Shown: one piece after another, positions 1 through 9,259 of the stretch
How the letters are laid out: each line of letters opens with the position of its first letter
Position numbering within the stretch: the first letter of the stretch is position 1
DNA from: Lachnospiraceae bacterium
GTDB taxonomy: Bacteria > Bacillota > Clostridia > Lachnospirales > Lachnospiraceae
Reading direction: 5' to 3'
DNA: 46,031 nucleotides
NCBI GenBank assembly: GCA_017521985.1
Contig: JAFXAZ010000043.1
Coordinates: forward strand, 1-46,031
Translations under genes and position numbers: made by a program
The notes under the pieces: model-generated
Told to the model about the DNA's origin: nothing
Database searches by the model: none
What the model saw: the letters and a program-made list of their open reading frames with translations, nothing else

Positions 1-2
1 TG

Positions 3-2150
3 TATTTACACCTGTTGGTGCATAACTACATTTTAAAGTTTTATGATAACGGTTTCCACCAGCGGAATGGCGGTTTCCTTAAAAACGGATTTGCGGTTTC
101 CTATGCCCGGACAGCATGGACACGGGTGCCGGAATACTCAGAGAATTTGAAAAATAAAGAACATATTTATACAGAAGAAAAACTCACATTAGTTGTTGAG
201 GATTTGGAAAAACAACTAGAAACATATAAGGAGATAGGATTAAAAATTACTATCAGCAATTACTATGCCCCTTTTTATTTTCAGCGCAATAAGTATTATG
301 AAAAGCTCTTATTAGATGAATTTACAAAATATTTGAATTATTCTCCGTTAGTAAATGAATATTTCTTGTATTATAAAGGTGAAGACATATTGTTTCATTC
401 CAACAATGCAACTATAAATTTGAATTCTTACTTGGAAAAATTAATGATTACAGACGTGGAAAAGAGTGAGATTTTGCAGTTGCTTACTAATCCTAGTGAA
501 ATGTCTATTTATCCGTTGAATGAGCGTATATTAATATTTTATCCGTTGAGTATCTCTGTAGCAAAGGGGTACAATGCGACATTATGTATGGTATTGGAAA
601 AAGATGATTTGTCTGAACGAATACAAACAGTTAGTGGTGGTTTGACTGGTGATATGGCGGTATATGCAAATGAAATCCCCTTACTGGATACTTCTAAGCA
701 GTCCATTGATATAGGAAAGAAGGATGCAATCCATATAGAAGGGAAAAACGATTATGTTTCTGTATATTATATGCCCGAACATGCTATGTATATATCCACT
801 AGCTTTCTGCCATTGCATATTATGTCTGTAATTGCAGTTATTATTCTTGTACTATTTACTGCCAGTCTGTTTGCATGGCGTTCATATCGACCGATAATAC
901 TGTTGACACAAAAGTTTCGACCATCTATTAAAACGGATGAAGAAGCGCAGTTTGCTAATGCTTTAGATGAAATCAATTACATGATGGAAACGATTATAAG
1001 TAATAATACAAAAACAAATGCGTTGCTGGAACAGAAGCAAGTTCAGCTGAGAAATCAATTATTAATTTTGTTATTGGAAGGAAAATACACTTTTGATATT
1101 CAACCATACCTTACACAGGCAAGGTTAATTCTTCCAGGAACATGGTACTTTGTAATTATTGTCTTATTTAAAGAGGATGAAGTTAACGCAGTTGATTTGG
1201 AGAAACTAAGAGAATTGTTTGAGGGATGTTCGAATATTGCAGAAGAAAGATATGTTTATGCAATTTCAAATGATGAACATAAAACATTATGTTGCATATG
1301 TAGTGTTTCTGATCGATTACAATGTGAAGAAATTTATGAAGATATTAAGGATTTATCAGAAAGTTACGGAAACAAGCCTAAAATAGGACAGGGGAATACG
1401 TATCATAGTATAAGTCATTTGTCGGCATCCTATTTGGAAGCATTGGATAATGTACATAAATACACAGATATACCGAGAGATAATCAATTAGATGATTCTA
1501 CGAAACTGCACAATGAATCTGCATTACACCGAATCTGTAACGCTTTATCTAATGACAAAGAGCAGTTAGCATTAGAAGCATTAGAAGCCTATTTGAATTT
1601 GCTCAGAAAAGAGCCGTCTGTTTTAATGTTGCAATATCATTTTTCTAATTTTTATTATGAAATTAGTCGCATTTATAGAGAGTTTCATATAGAAATACCT
1701 AAACAATATATTTCATTGAGTATATCAACCAGAAATGTAGCACAGTTTGAAGTTAATGCAGAGAAAATAATAAAAGTTTTTTTCGAGCAATTGAATTTAC
1801 AAAAAGAGAGAGTTATTAATGAAGAAGCGTACCATATTTATAAATATGTGAATGAGCATTTTATGGACTACGAAATGTCTATAGAAAGCGTGGCACAAGA
1901 AATGAATACTAATGTAGCAAGCGTGCGTAGTGCCATTAAGGAACATAGTGGTAGAAGCTATAAGGAGTATCTAATTCATTTGCGCATGGAATATGCAAAA
2001 GAACTTCTGGTTAAGCAAAATTTAACGGTGGCAGAAACTTGTCAAAGAGTTGGGTATGGAAATATTTCATATTTTATTAAGGCTTTTAAAACACATACAG
2101 GTGTGACACCGGCAAATTATAAAAATTTGAGGGAGAGCAACTATGAATAA
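3..2150 (+). CDS. AraC-family regulator with extracellular sensor domain, 5' partial
   Basis: This is a YesN-type transcription regulator. A membrane sensor domain presumably detects a sugar or cell-surface signal, and a C-terminal AraC helix-turn-helix pair binds DNA. The frame is open from base 3 with no stop upstream, so the 5' end is probably cut by the window; the first start-like codon inside is TTG at 15. A hydrophobic segment encoded at about 810-880 is the membrane span that follows the sensor domain. The HTH region is encoded at about 1843-2130 and ends in the typical ISYFIKAFKTHTGVTPANY pattern. The first transmembrane helix expected for the family is missing: about 45 residues of unrelated-looking sequence precede the recognisable sensor part. 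The stop overlaps the next ATG by 8 bases, so the gene is translationally coupled to the glycosidase genes and is their likely regulator. Confidence 0.85.
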   Translation, partial: YLHLLVHNYILKFYDNGFHQRNGGFLKNGFAVSYARTAWTRVPEYSENLKNKEHIYTEEKLTLVVEDLEKQLETYKEIGLKITISNYYAPFYFQRNKYYEKLLLDEFTKYLNYSPLVNEYFLYYKGEDILFHSNNATINLNSYLEKLMITDVEKSEILQLLTNPSEMSIYPLNERILIFYPLSISVAKGYNATLCMVLEKDDLSERIQTVSGGLTGDMAVYANEIPLLDTSKQSIDIGKKDAIHIEGKNDYVSVYYMPEHAMYISTSFLPLHIMSVIAVIILVLFTASLFAWRSYRPIILLTQKFRPSIKTDEEAQFANALDEINYMMETIISNNTKTNALLEQKQVQLRNQLLILLLEGKYTFDIQPYLTQARLILPGTWYFVIIVLFKEDEVNAVDLEKLRELFEGCSNIAEERYVYAISNDEHKTLCCICSVSDRLQCEEIYEDIKDLSESYGNKPKIGQGNTYHSISHLSASYLEALDNVHKYTDIPRDNQLDDSTKLHNESALHRICNALSNDKEQLALEALEAYLNLLRKEPSVLMLQYHFSNFYYEISRIYREFHIEIPKQYISLSISTRNVAQFEVNAEKIIKVFFEQLNLQKERVINEEAYHIYKYVNEHFMDYEMSIESVAQEMNTNVASVRSAIKEHSGRSYKEYLIHLRMEYAKELLVKQNLTVAETCQRVGYGNISYFIKAFKTHTGVTPANYKNLRESNYE

Positions 2151-3195
2151 GTATCATTCAATTAAACCGGGTAAACCTTGGTACGATACAGAAGGCAAAA
2201 GAATTCAGGCCCATGGAGGTTCGATGCTTTTCTGGAAAAAGAAATTTTACTGGTATGGAGAGAATAAAGAAAACGTAACTGATGAGAGAGTAGAGTGGCA
2301 CAATGGTGTACGATTATATTCTTCTGAGGATTTATATAATTGGGTAGATGAAGGCATAATTTGCGCTGCAAGACCCGATGATTTATCCAGTCCGTTACAT
2401 CCACATAGTAAAATGGACCGTCCTCATATTTTATACAATGATAAAACAGAAAAATTTGTTTTGTGGATGAAGATTATGGGAAAAGACGGAATCCAATATA
2501 TGACAGTAGCCCAAGCAGAGGATATTAAGGGTCCATTTGAGATTGTGAATCAGGTTATCCATCCGGGAGGGATGAATTCGGGAGATTTTGAACTTGTCAA
2601 ACGTGAGGATGGAACAGCAGTAATCATTTTTGAGCGTGTTCACAGTGATATGATATGTATGGATTTGACGGACGATTATTTAGATGTTACATCAAATTAC
2701 TCCGTGCATTTTCCAAGAAAATGCCCACCTTTTGTACGAGAGGCACCTGCAGTATTTAAACATGGAGATATGTATTATATTTATACCTCTGGTACATCAG
2801 GCAAATTTCCTAATCCTTCGGAGGTTGCTTCCTTTACAGACTTCCATGGAGAGTGGAAGGAACTTGGGGATCCGCATATAGACGATCCGCTTCATACTTC
2901 TTTTGAGAGCCAGATTTGTTGCGTGTTCAAGTATCCATACGCGGAAAATCTGTACATTGCAATGGCAGACAGATGGCTGGTGGATTTGAAGCCTGACAGA
3001 CCGAATATACCGGAAATTTTTGCGAAAAGATTTGATCCGGATTATAAAGGAGAAAAAATCCATTTTAATACTTATGATTATACATCTAAGAACACTTCAA
3101 TAGCAGATTATGTGTGGTTACCAATTAAATTTATTGACGGTGTTCCTTGTATAGAGTGGTTAGATGAATGGCGTATTGAGGATTATTTGGGGTAA
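2143..3195 (+). CDS. Glycoside hydrolase family 43, exo-beta-1,3-galactanase-like
   Basis: A 350-residue five-bladed propeller glycosidase with no signal peptide, so it is cytoplasmic. The N-terminus (PWYDTEGKRIQAHGG, then FYWYGENKE) resembles GH43 subfamily 24, whose characterised members are exo-beta-1,3-galactanases. In that subfamily the N-terminal blade carries IQAHGG where ordinary GH43 enzymes have the catalytic-base aspartate. Length matches a single catalytic domain with no carbohydrate-binding module. The ATG overlaps the end of the AraC gene and lies behind a GGGAGAG ribosome site. It probably trims galactose from imported oligosaccharides. GH43 membership is well supported; the exact linkage is inferred from motif recall, and arabinofuranosidase or xylosidase activity cannot be excluded. 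Confidence 0.8.
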   Translation: MNKYHSIKPGKPWYDTEGKRIQAHGGSMLFWKKKFYWYGENKENVTDERVEWHNGVRLYSSEDLYNWVDEGIICAARPDDLSSPLHPHSKMDRPHILYNDKTEKFVLWMKIMGKDGIQYMTVAQAEDIKGPFEIVNQVIHPGGMNSGDFELVKREDGTAVIIFERVHSDMICMDLTDDYLDVTSNYSVHFPRKCPPFVREAPAVFKHGDMYYIYTSGTSGKFPNPSEVASFTDFHGEWKELGDPHIDDPLHTSFESQICCVFKYPYAENLYIAMADRWLVDLKPDRPNIPEIFAKRFDPDYKGEKIHFNTYDYTSKNTSIADYVWLPIKFIDGVPCIEWLDEWRIEDYLG

Positions 3196-3200
3196 ATATT

Positions 3201-5930
3201 ATGAAGTTTAAAAGTATTCCAAAAGAATATAGACCTATTCCGTTTTGGAGCTGGAACGAAAAGCTGGATGTTGTGGAGACAGAGAATCAAATACAGATGA
3301 TGCATCAAGTTGGTCTTGGCGGATTTTTCATGCATGCCAGAGGAGGTCTACAGACTGAATACATGGGTGAAGAGTGGTTTGAAAATGTAAAGGCTGCAGC
3401 AGAAAAAGCAAAAGAACTTGGAATGAGGCCATGGGCTTACGATGAAAATGGCTGGCCAAGTGGTTTCGGTAATAGTTTAGTAAATGGCCTTGGTGTGGAG
3501 TATCAGCAGAAATATTTGTGTATGGAGGTTAAATCTGAACATAAAGAGACTGCTATTTGTAAATGCGGAAATCATTACTTTTATTATGAAATAAATCCTT
3601 ATTATGTGGATGTGCTCAATGAACAAGTTGTTAGAACATTTATTGAATTAATATACCAACCATATTATGAAAAACTTGGTAACTGTATTGAGGGTTTTTT
3701 TACAGATGAGCCGCAAATTTCCAGAACTGGGATACCATGGAGTTTTGTCTTTGAAGCAGAGTATAAAAGAAGATACAATGAAAATATTTTGGAATATTTG
3801 GAGCAATTATTTTTACCTGTAGGAGATTATAAACGTACGAGAGTGAAGTTCTGGAAAATGGTAACTGAACTTTTTTCAGAGAGTTATTTCAAACAAATAT
3901 ATGTCTGGTGTGAAGAGCATGATTTGAAATTGACAGGACATCTTTTGATGGAAGAAAGTTTACAATCTCAACTTTTTACTAATGGCGCTTGCATGCCTCA
4001 TTATGAGTATATGCACATTCCGGGAATGGACTGGCTAGGAAGAGATATTAAAGAGTGCCTTACAGCACGACAAGTTTCTTCCGTTGCCGAGCAATTAGGT
4101 AAAGAGGCTGTGTTGTCTGAAACATTTGCTTTATGTGGACACAATGTAAGTTTTGCAGAATTAAAGGGAATTTATGAATGGCAGATGGTTCGAGGGATTA
4201 ATCTTCTTTGTCAGCATTTACAGGGATATTCTATTCGTGGTATGCGAAAGCGTGATTATCCACCAGCTATGTATATTCAACAGCCATGGTGGAGTGAATA
4301 TGATAAGTTCATTGAGTCAATGTCTAGAATAGGTATGATTTTAAATGAAGGTAAGCATGAAGTAAGTGTTCTTTTGCTCCATCCACAGACTACCGCATGG
4401 TCGCTATACGATGCTAAACAGAATAATGGACTTAACGAATTGAATGACGCTTTCATGAAGGTGATTAAGAAATTAGAAGAAAATCATATTGAATTTCATT
4501 TGGGTGATGAAATCATTATGGAACGCCATGCCAAAGTTGAGGACGGAAAATTATTAATAGGAAAGCAAAAATATTCTTATGTGATAAATCCATGTTGTGA
4601 AACACTTCTGGTAAGTACGGAGAATCTTTTGGACAAATTTAAAAACATGGGAGGAATGGTAATAAATATTGCAGAATGCAATACAGATTTTATAAAGTTA
4701 CTGCCAAACAGCCATGTTGCAAGTTGTCCTGATATTACATATACCAAGAGAAGTTTTGATAACTTTACTATTCATTATTTTGTGAATTCTTCTGACAAAC
4801 GCGAAACGGCAAAGATAGTGGTGAATGGAAAGCGACTAGATATTTATACAGGTGAGTTGTATCCGTTTATTGGAGTGCACGAATTTGAACCATGGGGCAG
4901 TTTAGTGATTGTTGAGGAGAATGAGGCAGAACATGTAAACATGTTAGTTGAAATTCCTGGGAAAAATTTAATTGAGCCAAAGGGTATATTCCGTGTTGTA
5001 GAAAGTACATTAAATACGTTGACTCTTGATAAGTGCGATTATTACTTTGATGATGAGTTACAAGAAAGAAACGGATATGTGTTAAATATTTGTGAACGTG
5101 CAAATGAACTTGGCAGAGCAGTAAAAATTCATCAGGATTATCATGTAAAAATTGATTATATACCACAGGAGTTGTTTCTGGTTTGCGAAAGGCCAGATCT
5201 TTTTAGAATCTGCATCAATGGCATAGAAATTGAAAAAGAAGTAAGCGGATGGTTTGTAGATAAAAGTTTTAAAAAGATAGAAATATCCAAGTATTTAAAA
5301 TATGCCGAAAATGTAATTTCGTTTGAATGTGATTTTAAACAATCAGCTGACGTTTATCAGAATTTGAAAAAAGCTAAAAAGCATGAAAGTGAAAGAAATA
5401 AATTGGTGTATGATACAGAAATCGAGGCTATATATTTGCTTGGGGATTTCTCCGTCAGAACTGATGGAGTATGGACTAAACTAGAAAATACAGGGATGAG
5501 ATATGCAGGTGAATTCGTTGTAGATGCACCTAAAAAAGAACTTGATATAAAGCATATTGAAAAGCAAGGATATCCATTCTTCTCCGGTCAAATAACTTTG
5601 GAGGGAGAAGTTAATATTGAAGGAGATAATCCAATATTAAATATTGATTGGAAAGGCATTAATGCGCTAATAGTTAATCTAAATAATGTGGAAAAGGTTA
5701 TGTTAACGAATGGACAGTTGCCATTGAGTGATTTTGATATTACAGGAAGTGCAAGTATAAAATTTACGTTGATAAATAATCTACGTAACTTACTTGGACC
5801 ACATCATTTAGAAGAGGGCGAAAGTCGCGCGGTCAGACCAGCAAGCTTCTATAAAGAGCCGTGTGTATGGAATAAAGGTTTTTATAAGGAGTGGAATGAG
5901 GAATACTGTTTTGTGGAATTTGGTATTTAA
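3201..5930 (+). CDS. GH106-like glycoside hydrolase (putative alpha-L-rhamnosidase)
   Basis: A 909-residue protein without signal peptide. The N-terminal part (about residues 1-400) looks like a TIM-barrel glycosidase: RPIPFWSWNEKL, GGFFMHARGGL and WAYDENGWPSG are hallmarks of a group usually placed near GH106 alpha-L-rhamnosidases. FFTDEPQ (about residue 170) and LSETFALCGHN (about residue 310) supply glutamates that could be the catalytic pair. The C-terminal half is beta-rich, with a galactose-binding-like region around residues 640-720. The ATG starts 5 bases after the GH43 stop, so the gene is in the same transcript. The glycosidase assignment is firm. The rhamnose specificity is inferred, since this branch is distant from characterised GH106 enzymes. 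Confidence 0.72.
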   Translation: MKFKSIPKEYRPIPFWSWNEKLDVVETENQIQMMHQVGLGGFFMHARGGLQTEYMGEEWFENVKAAAEKAKELGMRPWAYDENGWPSGFGNSLVNGLGVEYQQKYLCMEVKSEHKETAICKCGNHYFYYEINPYYVDVLNEQVVRTFIELIYQPYYEKLGNCIEGFFTDEPQISRTGIPWSFVFEAEYKRRYNENILEYLEQLFLPVGDYKRTRVKFWKMVTELFSESYFKQIYVWCEEHDLKLTGHLLMEESLQSQLFTNGACMPHYEYMHIPGMDWLGRDIKECLTARQVSSVAEQLGKEAVLSETFALCGHNVSFAELKGIYEWQMVRGINLLCQHLQGYSIRGMRKRDYPPAMYIQQPWWSEYDKFIESMSRIGMILNEGKHEVSVLLLHPQTTAWSLYDAKQNNGLNELNDAFMKVIKKLEENHIEFHLGDEIIMERHAKVEDGKLLIGKQKYSYVINPCCETLLVSTENLLDKFKNMGGMVINIAECNTDFIKLLPNSHVASCPDITYTKRSFDNFTIHYFVNSSDKRETAKIVVNGKRLDIYTGELYPFIGVHEFEPWGSLVIVEENEAEHVNMLVEIPGKNLIEPKGIFRVVESTLNTLTLDKCDYYFDDELQERNGYVLNICERANELGRAVKIHQDYHVKIDYIPQELFLVCERPDLFRICINGIEIEKEVSGWFVDKSFKKIEISKYLKYAENVISFECDFKQSADVYQNLKKAKKHESERNKLVYDTEIEAIYLLGDFSVRTDGVWTKLENTGMRYAGEFVVDAPKKELDIKHIEKQGYPFFSGQITLEGEVNIEGDNPILNIDWKGINALIVNLNNVEKVMLTNGQLPLSDFDITGSASIKFTLINNLRNLLGPHHLEEGESRAVRPASFYKEPCVWNKGFYKEWNEEYCFVEFGI

Positions 5931-5964
5931 AAAGAGAAAAAATAGTTTTCAGAAAGGGGAGCAT

Positions 5965-6198
5965 ATGAAAGAATATATAGAAAATATCATTGCGCCTAGA
6001 GTTCAAGGAGATGGTGGCTGGATTGAGTATGAAGAGCTTGATGGAAGCCAACTTACTGTAGTTTTGAGAGGTGAGTGTTCAAGATGCAATAAGGCTGCAT
6101 TGTGCATGAAATGGATTGAAGACAGAATTTACAAAGATATGGGCAAGACAATACAAATTAAGTATCGTTGTGTAAAACCATATTTTTTGGACAAGTAG
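5965..6198 (+). CDS. Small NifU-domain protein
   Basis: A 77-residue protein starting at ATG 5965 behind AGAAAGGGGA; an upstream in-frame extension has no ribosome site and overlaps the preceding gene. The whole protein resembles the C-terminal NifU/Nfu iron-sulfur scaffold domain: an N-terminal helix (EYIENIIAPRVQGDGGWIEY), a strand pair, then GECSRCNKAALC followed by an amphipathic helix. Nfu domains bind an Fe-S cluster between two subunits through the CxxC pair, which is present here; a third cysteine follows six residues later and a fourth sits in the C-terminal strand. It lies between a GH106-like and a GH38 gene with gaps of 34 and 9 bases, an unusual setting. Nothing in the neighbouring glycosidases requires an Fe-S cluster, so the partner is unknown. 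It might instead serve a sulfatase maturase or dehydratase encoded outside the window. Confidence 0.75.
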   Translation: MKEYIENIIAPRVQGDGGWIEYEELDGSQLTVVLRGECSRCNKAALCMKWIEDRIYKDMGKTIQIKYRCVKPYFLDK

Positions 6199-6207
6199 GA
6201 GGTAATC

Positions 6208-9207
6208 ATGGCTCATATTAATACAGTTAGAAGAAGCATAAAAGTTGAGGAATGGATTGCACTTCGATTTGGGTGGTTAAAACGAGCTGTATATCGAGAA
6301 AAAATCGAAATTACAGATTTGTGGATACGTGAAGGAAGACAGGTCGGAGAAATGGAATATGTTTATGATTCTGAAGAATATATTCCTTTAAAAAAGGGTG
6401 ATTTGTGTTTTGCACCTGATGGTACTGTGTTTATAAAGGGAACAGCACAAATTCCAGAACGATTAAATGGGAAAAAATTATGGTTGAGTATTCATACAGC
6501 GGCCGAAATGATTGTAAAGGTAAACGGCAAGTATGTCGGCGGGTTGGATCCTAATAGGGACAGGCTTCTTTTATCTCCATATATTAAAGGAAATAAATTG
6601 GATATTGAAATTGAAGCATATAACCGATCCAAACCAGATGATGAACGAAATCCAAATGCTATGCCTTTGAGGGGATGCAGACAAGTTTTTCAAGGTGCGT
6701 ATTTGTCAGTTGTGAATGAAGAAATTCAAAATTTGGTTTATGATTTGACATTATTTATGGACATCATTAAAAGTAATTGCTTTTCTGAAGATTATCGGAT
6801 GCTTTTGCAGGAAGAGTTGGATAAAGCCCTTAACCTAATAAATTATGAGACATTTGAAGGTGTAGCAGATGCTATAAAGCATATTGAAGAACATATATAT
6901 TCTAATAAAGTTTATCAAGGAAGCGGCGAGGTCGCATTAGTTGGGCATTCTCATTTGGATATTGCTTATTACTGGCGTAGAATTCATACTATTGAAAAAA
7001 ATGCCAGAACAGTACTGATTCAGATGCGTCTTATGGACCAGTATCCGGAATTTAAATATACTCATACACAATCATATACTTTTGAAACCTTAGAAAAATA
7101 CTATCCGGAGTTATTTGAAGAACTGAAAGAAAAAGTTGCTTCTGGACAATTTGAACCTGTGGGAGCAATGTATATAGAACCGGATTGTAATATACCAAAT
7201 GCGGAAAGTTTGATAAGACAATGCTTGTATGGACAGAAGTATTGGCGAGAAAAATTTGGGATAACAGTTGATAATGTATGGCTTCCGGATGTATTTGGGA
7301 ATAGTTGGATTATGCCGCAGATTTTAAGTAAGAGTGGTGTGAAATATTTCGTTTCCAATAAAATGTCTACTTGGAATGATACAAATAAGTTTCCGCACAA
7401 TAGTTTTATTTGGAAGGGCATTGATGGTAGTAAAGTATATGCAAGTGTGCCACCTACCCACTTTATTACATGGAATATGCCAAGTCAAATTCAGGAAAAT
7501 TGGGATAGTTATCAGGATAAGAGAGAGGGAGGTCAAACTCTGTCCATGTATGGTTACGGTGATGGCGGTAGTGGTGCAACGGAAGAAATGCTCGAATTAC
7601 AACGTCGTTTCGAAAAAGTGTCTGTAATGCCAAAGACTGAGATGATGGGTGGCAGTGAATTCCTTCATCGAAATTTTGATGGAAATGAAAAGTTAGAAGA
7701 GTGGGATGGAGAATTGTATTTAGAGATGCATAGAGGTTGTCTCACCACAAAGTCTGATTTAAAACGATATAATCGTAAACTGGAAATTATGTTAAGAGAA
7801 GCTGAATTACGCTCTGTTTTCAGAATGTTAGAACGAGAGACATATCCACAAGAACAGCTTACAGAGAATTACAAGTTAGTTCTTTTGAACCAGTTTCATG
7901 ATATTTTGCCAGGTAGTCATGTACATCCGGTATATGTGGATGCTATGAACGATTATAAAAAAGTGGAAGAATCATTGGTGGATTGTATTGGTGAAGGTGA
8001 AAAATATTTTAATTCTTTAAACTTTGATAGAAAACATATAACTTTTGTTCCGGATACAACTGCGGGTGATGTAATAAGAAATGGCATAAAAGGCTTTTAT
8101 TGTAGCGTAGAAGTGCCGGCGTTAAGCAGTATTTCTATAGATAAATTTAAATTAGAACAGAATTTAAGTGACGAAGATAATGAATTAAAACACTGCTTTA
8201 AATATGAAAGTTTAGATGAAGGGATAAAGTTAGAAACTCCATATTATTCTACTATTATAAATTCCGATGGAAGTATCAGAAGTCTTTATGATAAGGAATT
8301 AGATCGCGAATGGGTATCAGGTTCTTTTAATAAACTTAGTCTCTACGAAGATAGACCGGGAGTTTATGATGCATGGGATATTCTGCCAAGTTATACGGAT
8401 TGTCCATGTCAAACATATGTAAAAGAGAGTTTGAAATTTATCAATCAAACTGCAGAATGCATTGAATTTTCAGCAATTCTAGGAACAGCAGCAAGTACCT
8501 GGAAGCTTATACTTCGGTTCTTTAAAAATTCACGAGCAATCGAAGTAGAAAATGATGTTGATTGGCATGAAAAACATAAATTAGCAAAAATGTTATTTGA
8601 CTGTAATGTTTTATCTCGTGAAATTTGGTGTGATACAAGTGCAGGATTTATTAAAAGAGAAACACATAAAAATACAACATGGCAACAAGCAAGGTTTGAA
8701 GTTTGTCATCATAAATGGTGTGATATATCTGAAACAGGAGGTGGCATTGCGCTTATTAATGAAGGTAAATATGGCGTTGGTGTTGATAATCAGCGTATTT
8801 CTTTAAGTTTACTGAGATCCACAGTTAGACCGGACGTTGAAGCGGATATGGGTGAGCACAAGTTCTGTTACATGATTGTGCCACATGCTCAGGATGCAGT
8901 AACAGCGGGAATTAACCGAATGGCATTAGAATACAATGTACCTTTAGCTAAAGGTAATTTTAATAATCCATTTAATAAATTTGACTTTAAAAATTTATTT
9001 TTACAAGCAGTGAAGTTAAGTGAGGATGGCACTATGGTAGTAGTGAGATTATCCGAACAAGATGGTTGCAGAGGAAATTTAAAATTCCCTCAGGAAGTGA
9101 AAATATTGAATATGTTAGAGGATGTAGAAAAAACTGCAACAGAGCTAGAGTATAAACCATTCGAAATAATAACGATTGGTATTGATTTGAAGAGTTTTGT
9201 AAAATAA
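6208..9207 (+). CDS. GH38 alpha-mannosidase
   Basis: A 999-residue GH38 enzyme hydrolysing terminal alpha-mannosides; no signal peptide. Residues 1-240 form the N-terminal sandwich that precedes the catalytic barrel in bacterial GH38 proteins. The catalytic domain begins at GHSHLDIAYYW, where H249 and D251 fit the zinc ligands. VWLPDVFGNSW holds D361, the expected nucleophile. NQFHDILPGSHVHPVY is the conserved helical-bundle motif containing a further zinc-binding histidine. The C-terminal half is the large beta domain usual for the family. Start ATG 6208 lies behind AGGAGGT. The length is normal and no disruption is visible. It is in the operon with the GH43 and GH106-like genes, pointing to removal of alpha-mannose or a related sugar from an imported heteroglycan. 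Confidence 0.93.
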   Translation: MAHINTVRRSIKVEEWIALRFGWLKRAVYREKIEITDLWIREGRQVGEMEYVYDSEEYIPLKKGDLCFAPDGTVFIKGTAQIPERLNGKKLWLSIHTAAEMIVKVNGKYVGGLDPNRDRLLLSPYIKGNKLDIEIEAYNRSKPDDERNPNAMPLRGCRQVFQGAYLSVVNEEIQNLVYDLTLFMDIIKSNCFSEDYRMLLQEELDKALNLINYETFEGVADAIKHIEEHIYSNKVYQGSGEVALVGHSHLDIAYYWRRIHTIEKNARTVLIQMRLMDQYPEFKYTHTQSYTFETLEKYYPELFEELKEKVASGQFEPVGAMYIEPDCNIPNAESLIRQCLYGQKYWREKFGITVDNVWLPDVFGNSWIMPQILSKSGVKYFVSNKMSTWNDTNKFPHNSFIWKGIDGSKVYASVPPTHFITWNMPSQIQENWDSYQDKREGGQTLSMYGYGDGGSGATEEMLELQRRFEKVSVMPKTEMMGGSEFLHRNFDGNEKLEEWDGELYLEMHRGCLTTKSDLKRYNRKLEIMLREAELRSVFRMLERETYPQEQLTENYKLVLLNQFHDILPGSHVHPVYVDAMNDYKKVEESLVDCIGEGEKYFNSLNFDRKHITFVPDTTAGDVIRNGIKGFYCSVEVPALSSISIDKFKLEQNLSDEDNELKHCFKYESLDEGIKLETPYYSTIINSDGSIRSLYDKELDREWVSGSFNKLSLYEDRPGVYDAWDILPSYTDCPCQTYVKESLKFINQTAECIEFSAILGTAASTWKLILRFFKNSRAIEVENDVDWHEKHKLAKMLFDCNVLSREIWCDTSAGFIKRETHKNTTWQQARFEVCHHKWCDISETGGGIALINEGKYGVGVDNQRISLSLLRSTVRPDVEADMGEHKFCYMIVPHAQDAVTAGINRMALEYNVPLAKGNFNNPFNKFDFKNLFLQAVKLSEDGTMVVVRLSEQDGCRGNLKFPQEVKILNMLEDVEKTATELEYKPFEIITIGIDLKSFVK

Positions 9208-9259
9208 AGCAGATTTCAAAAGTGATTCTTGTGGTCGAATATAAATTAGGGAGACTAAG

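Noticed and set aside
5863-5964. A 34-residue N-terminal extension of the NifU-domain protein.
   Set aside because: It overlaps the end of the GH106-like gene and lacks a ribosome site, while ATG 5965 has AGAAAGGGGA and fits the domain start.
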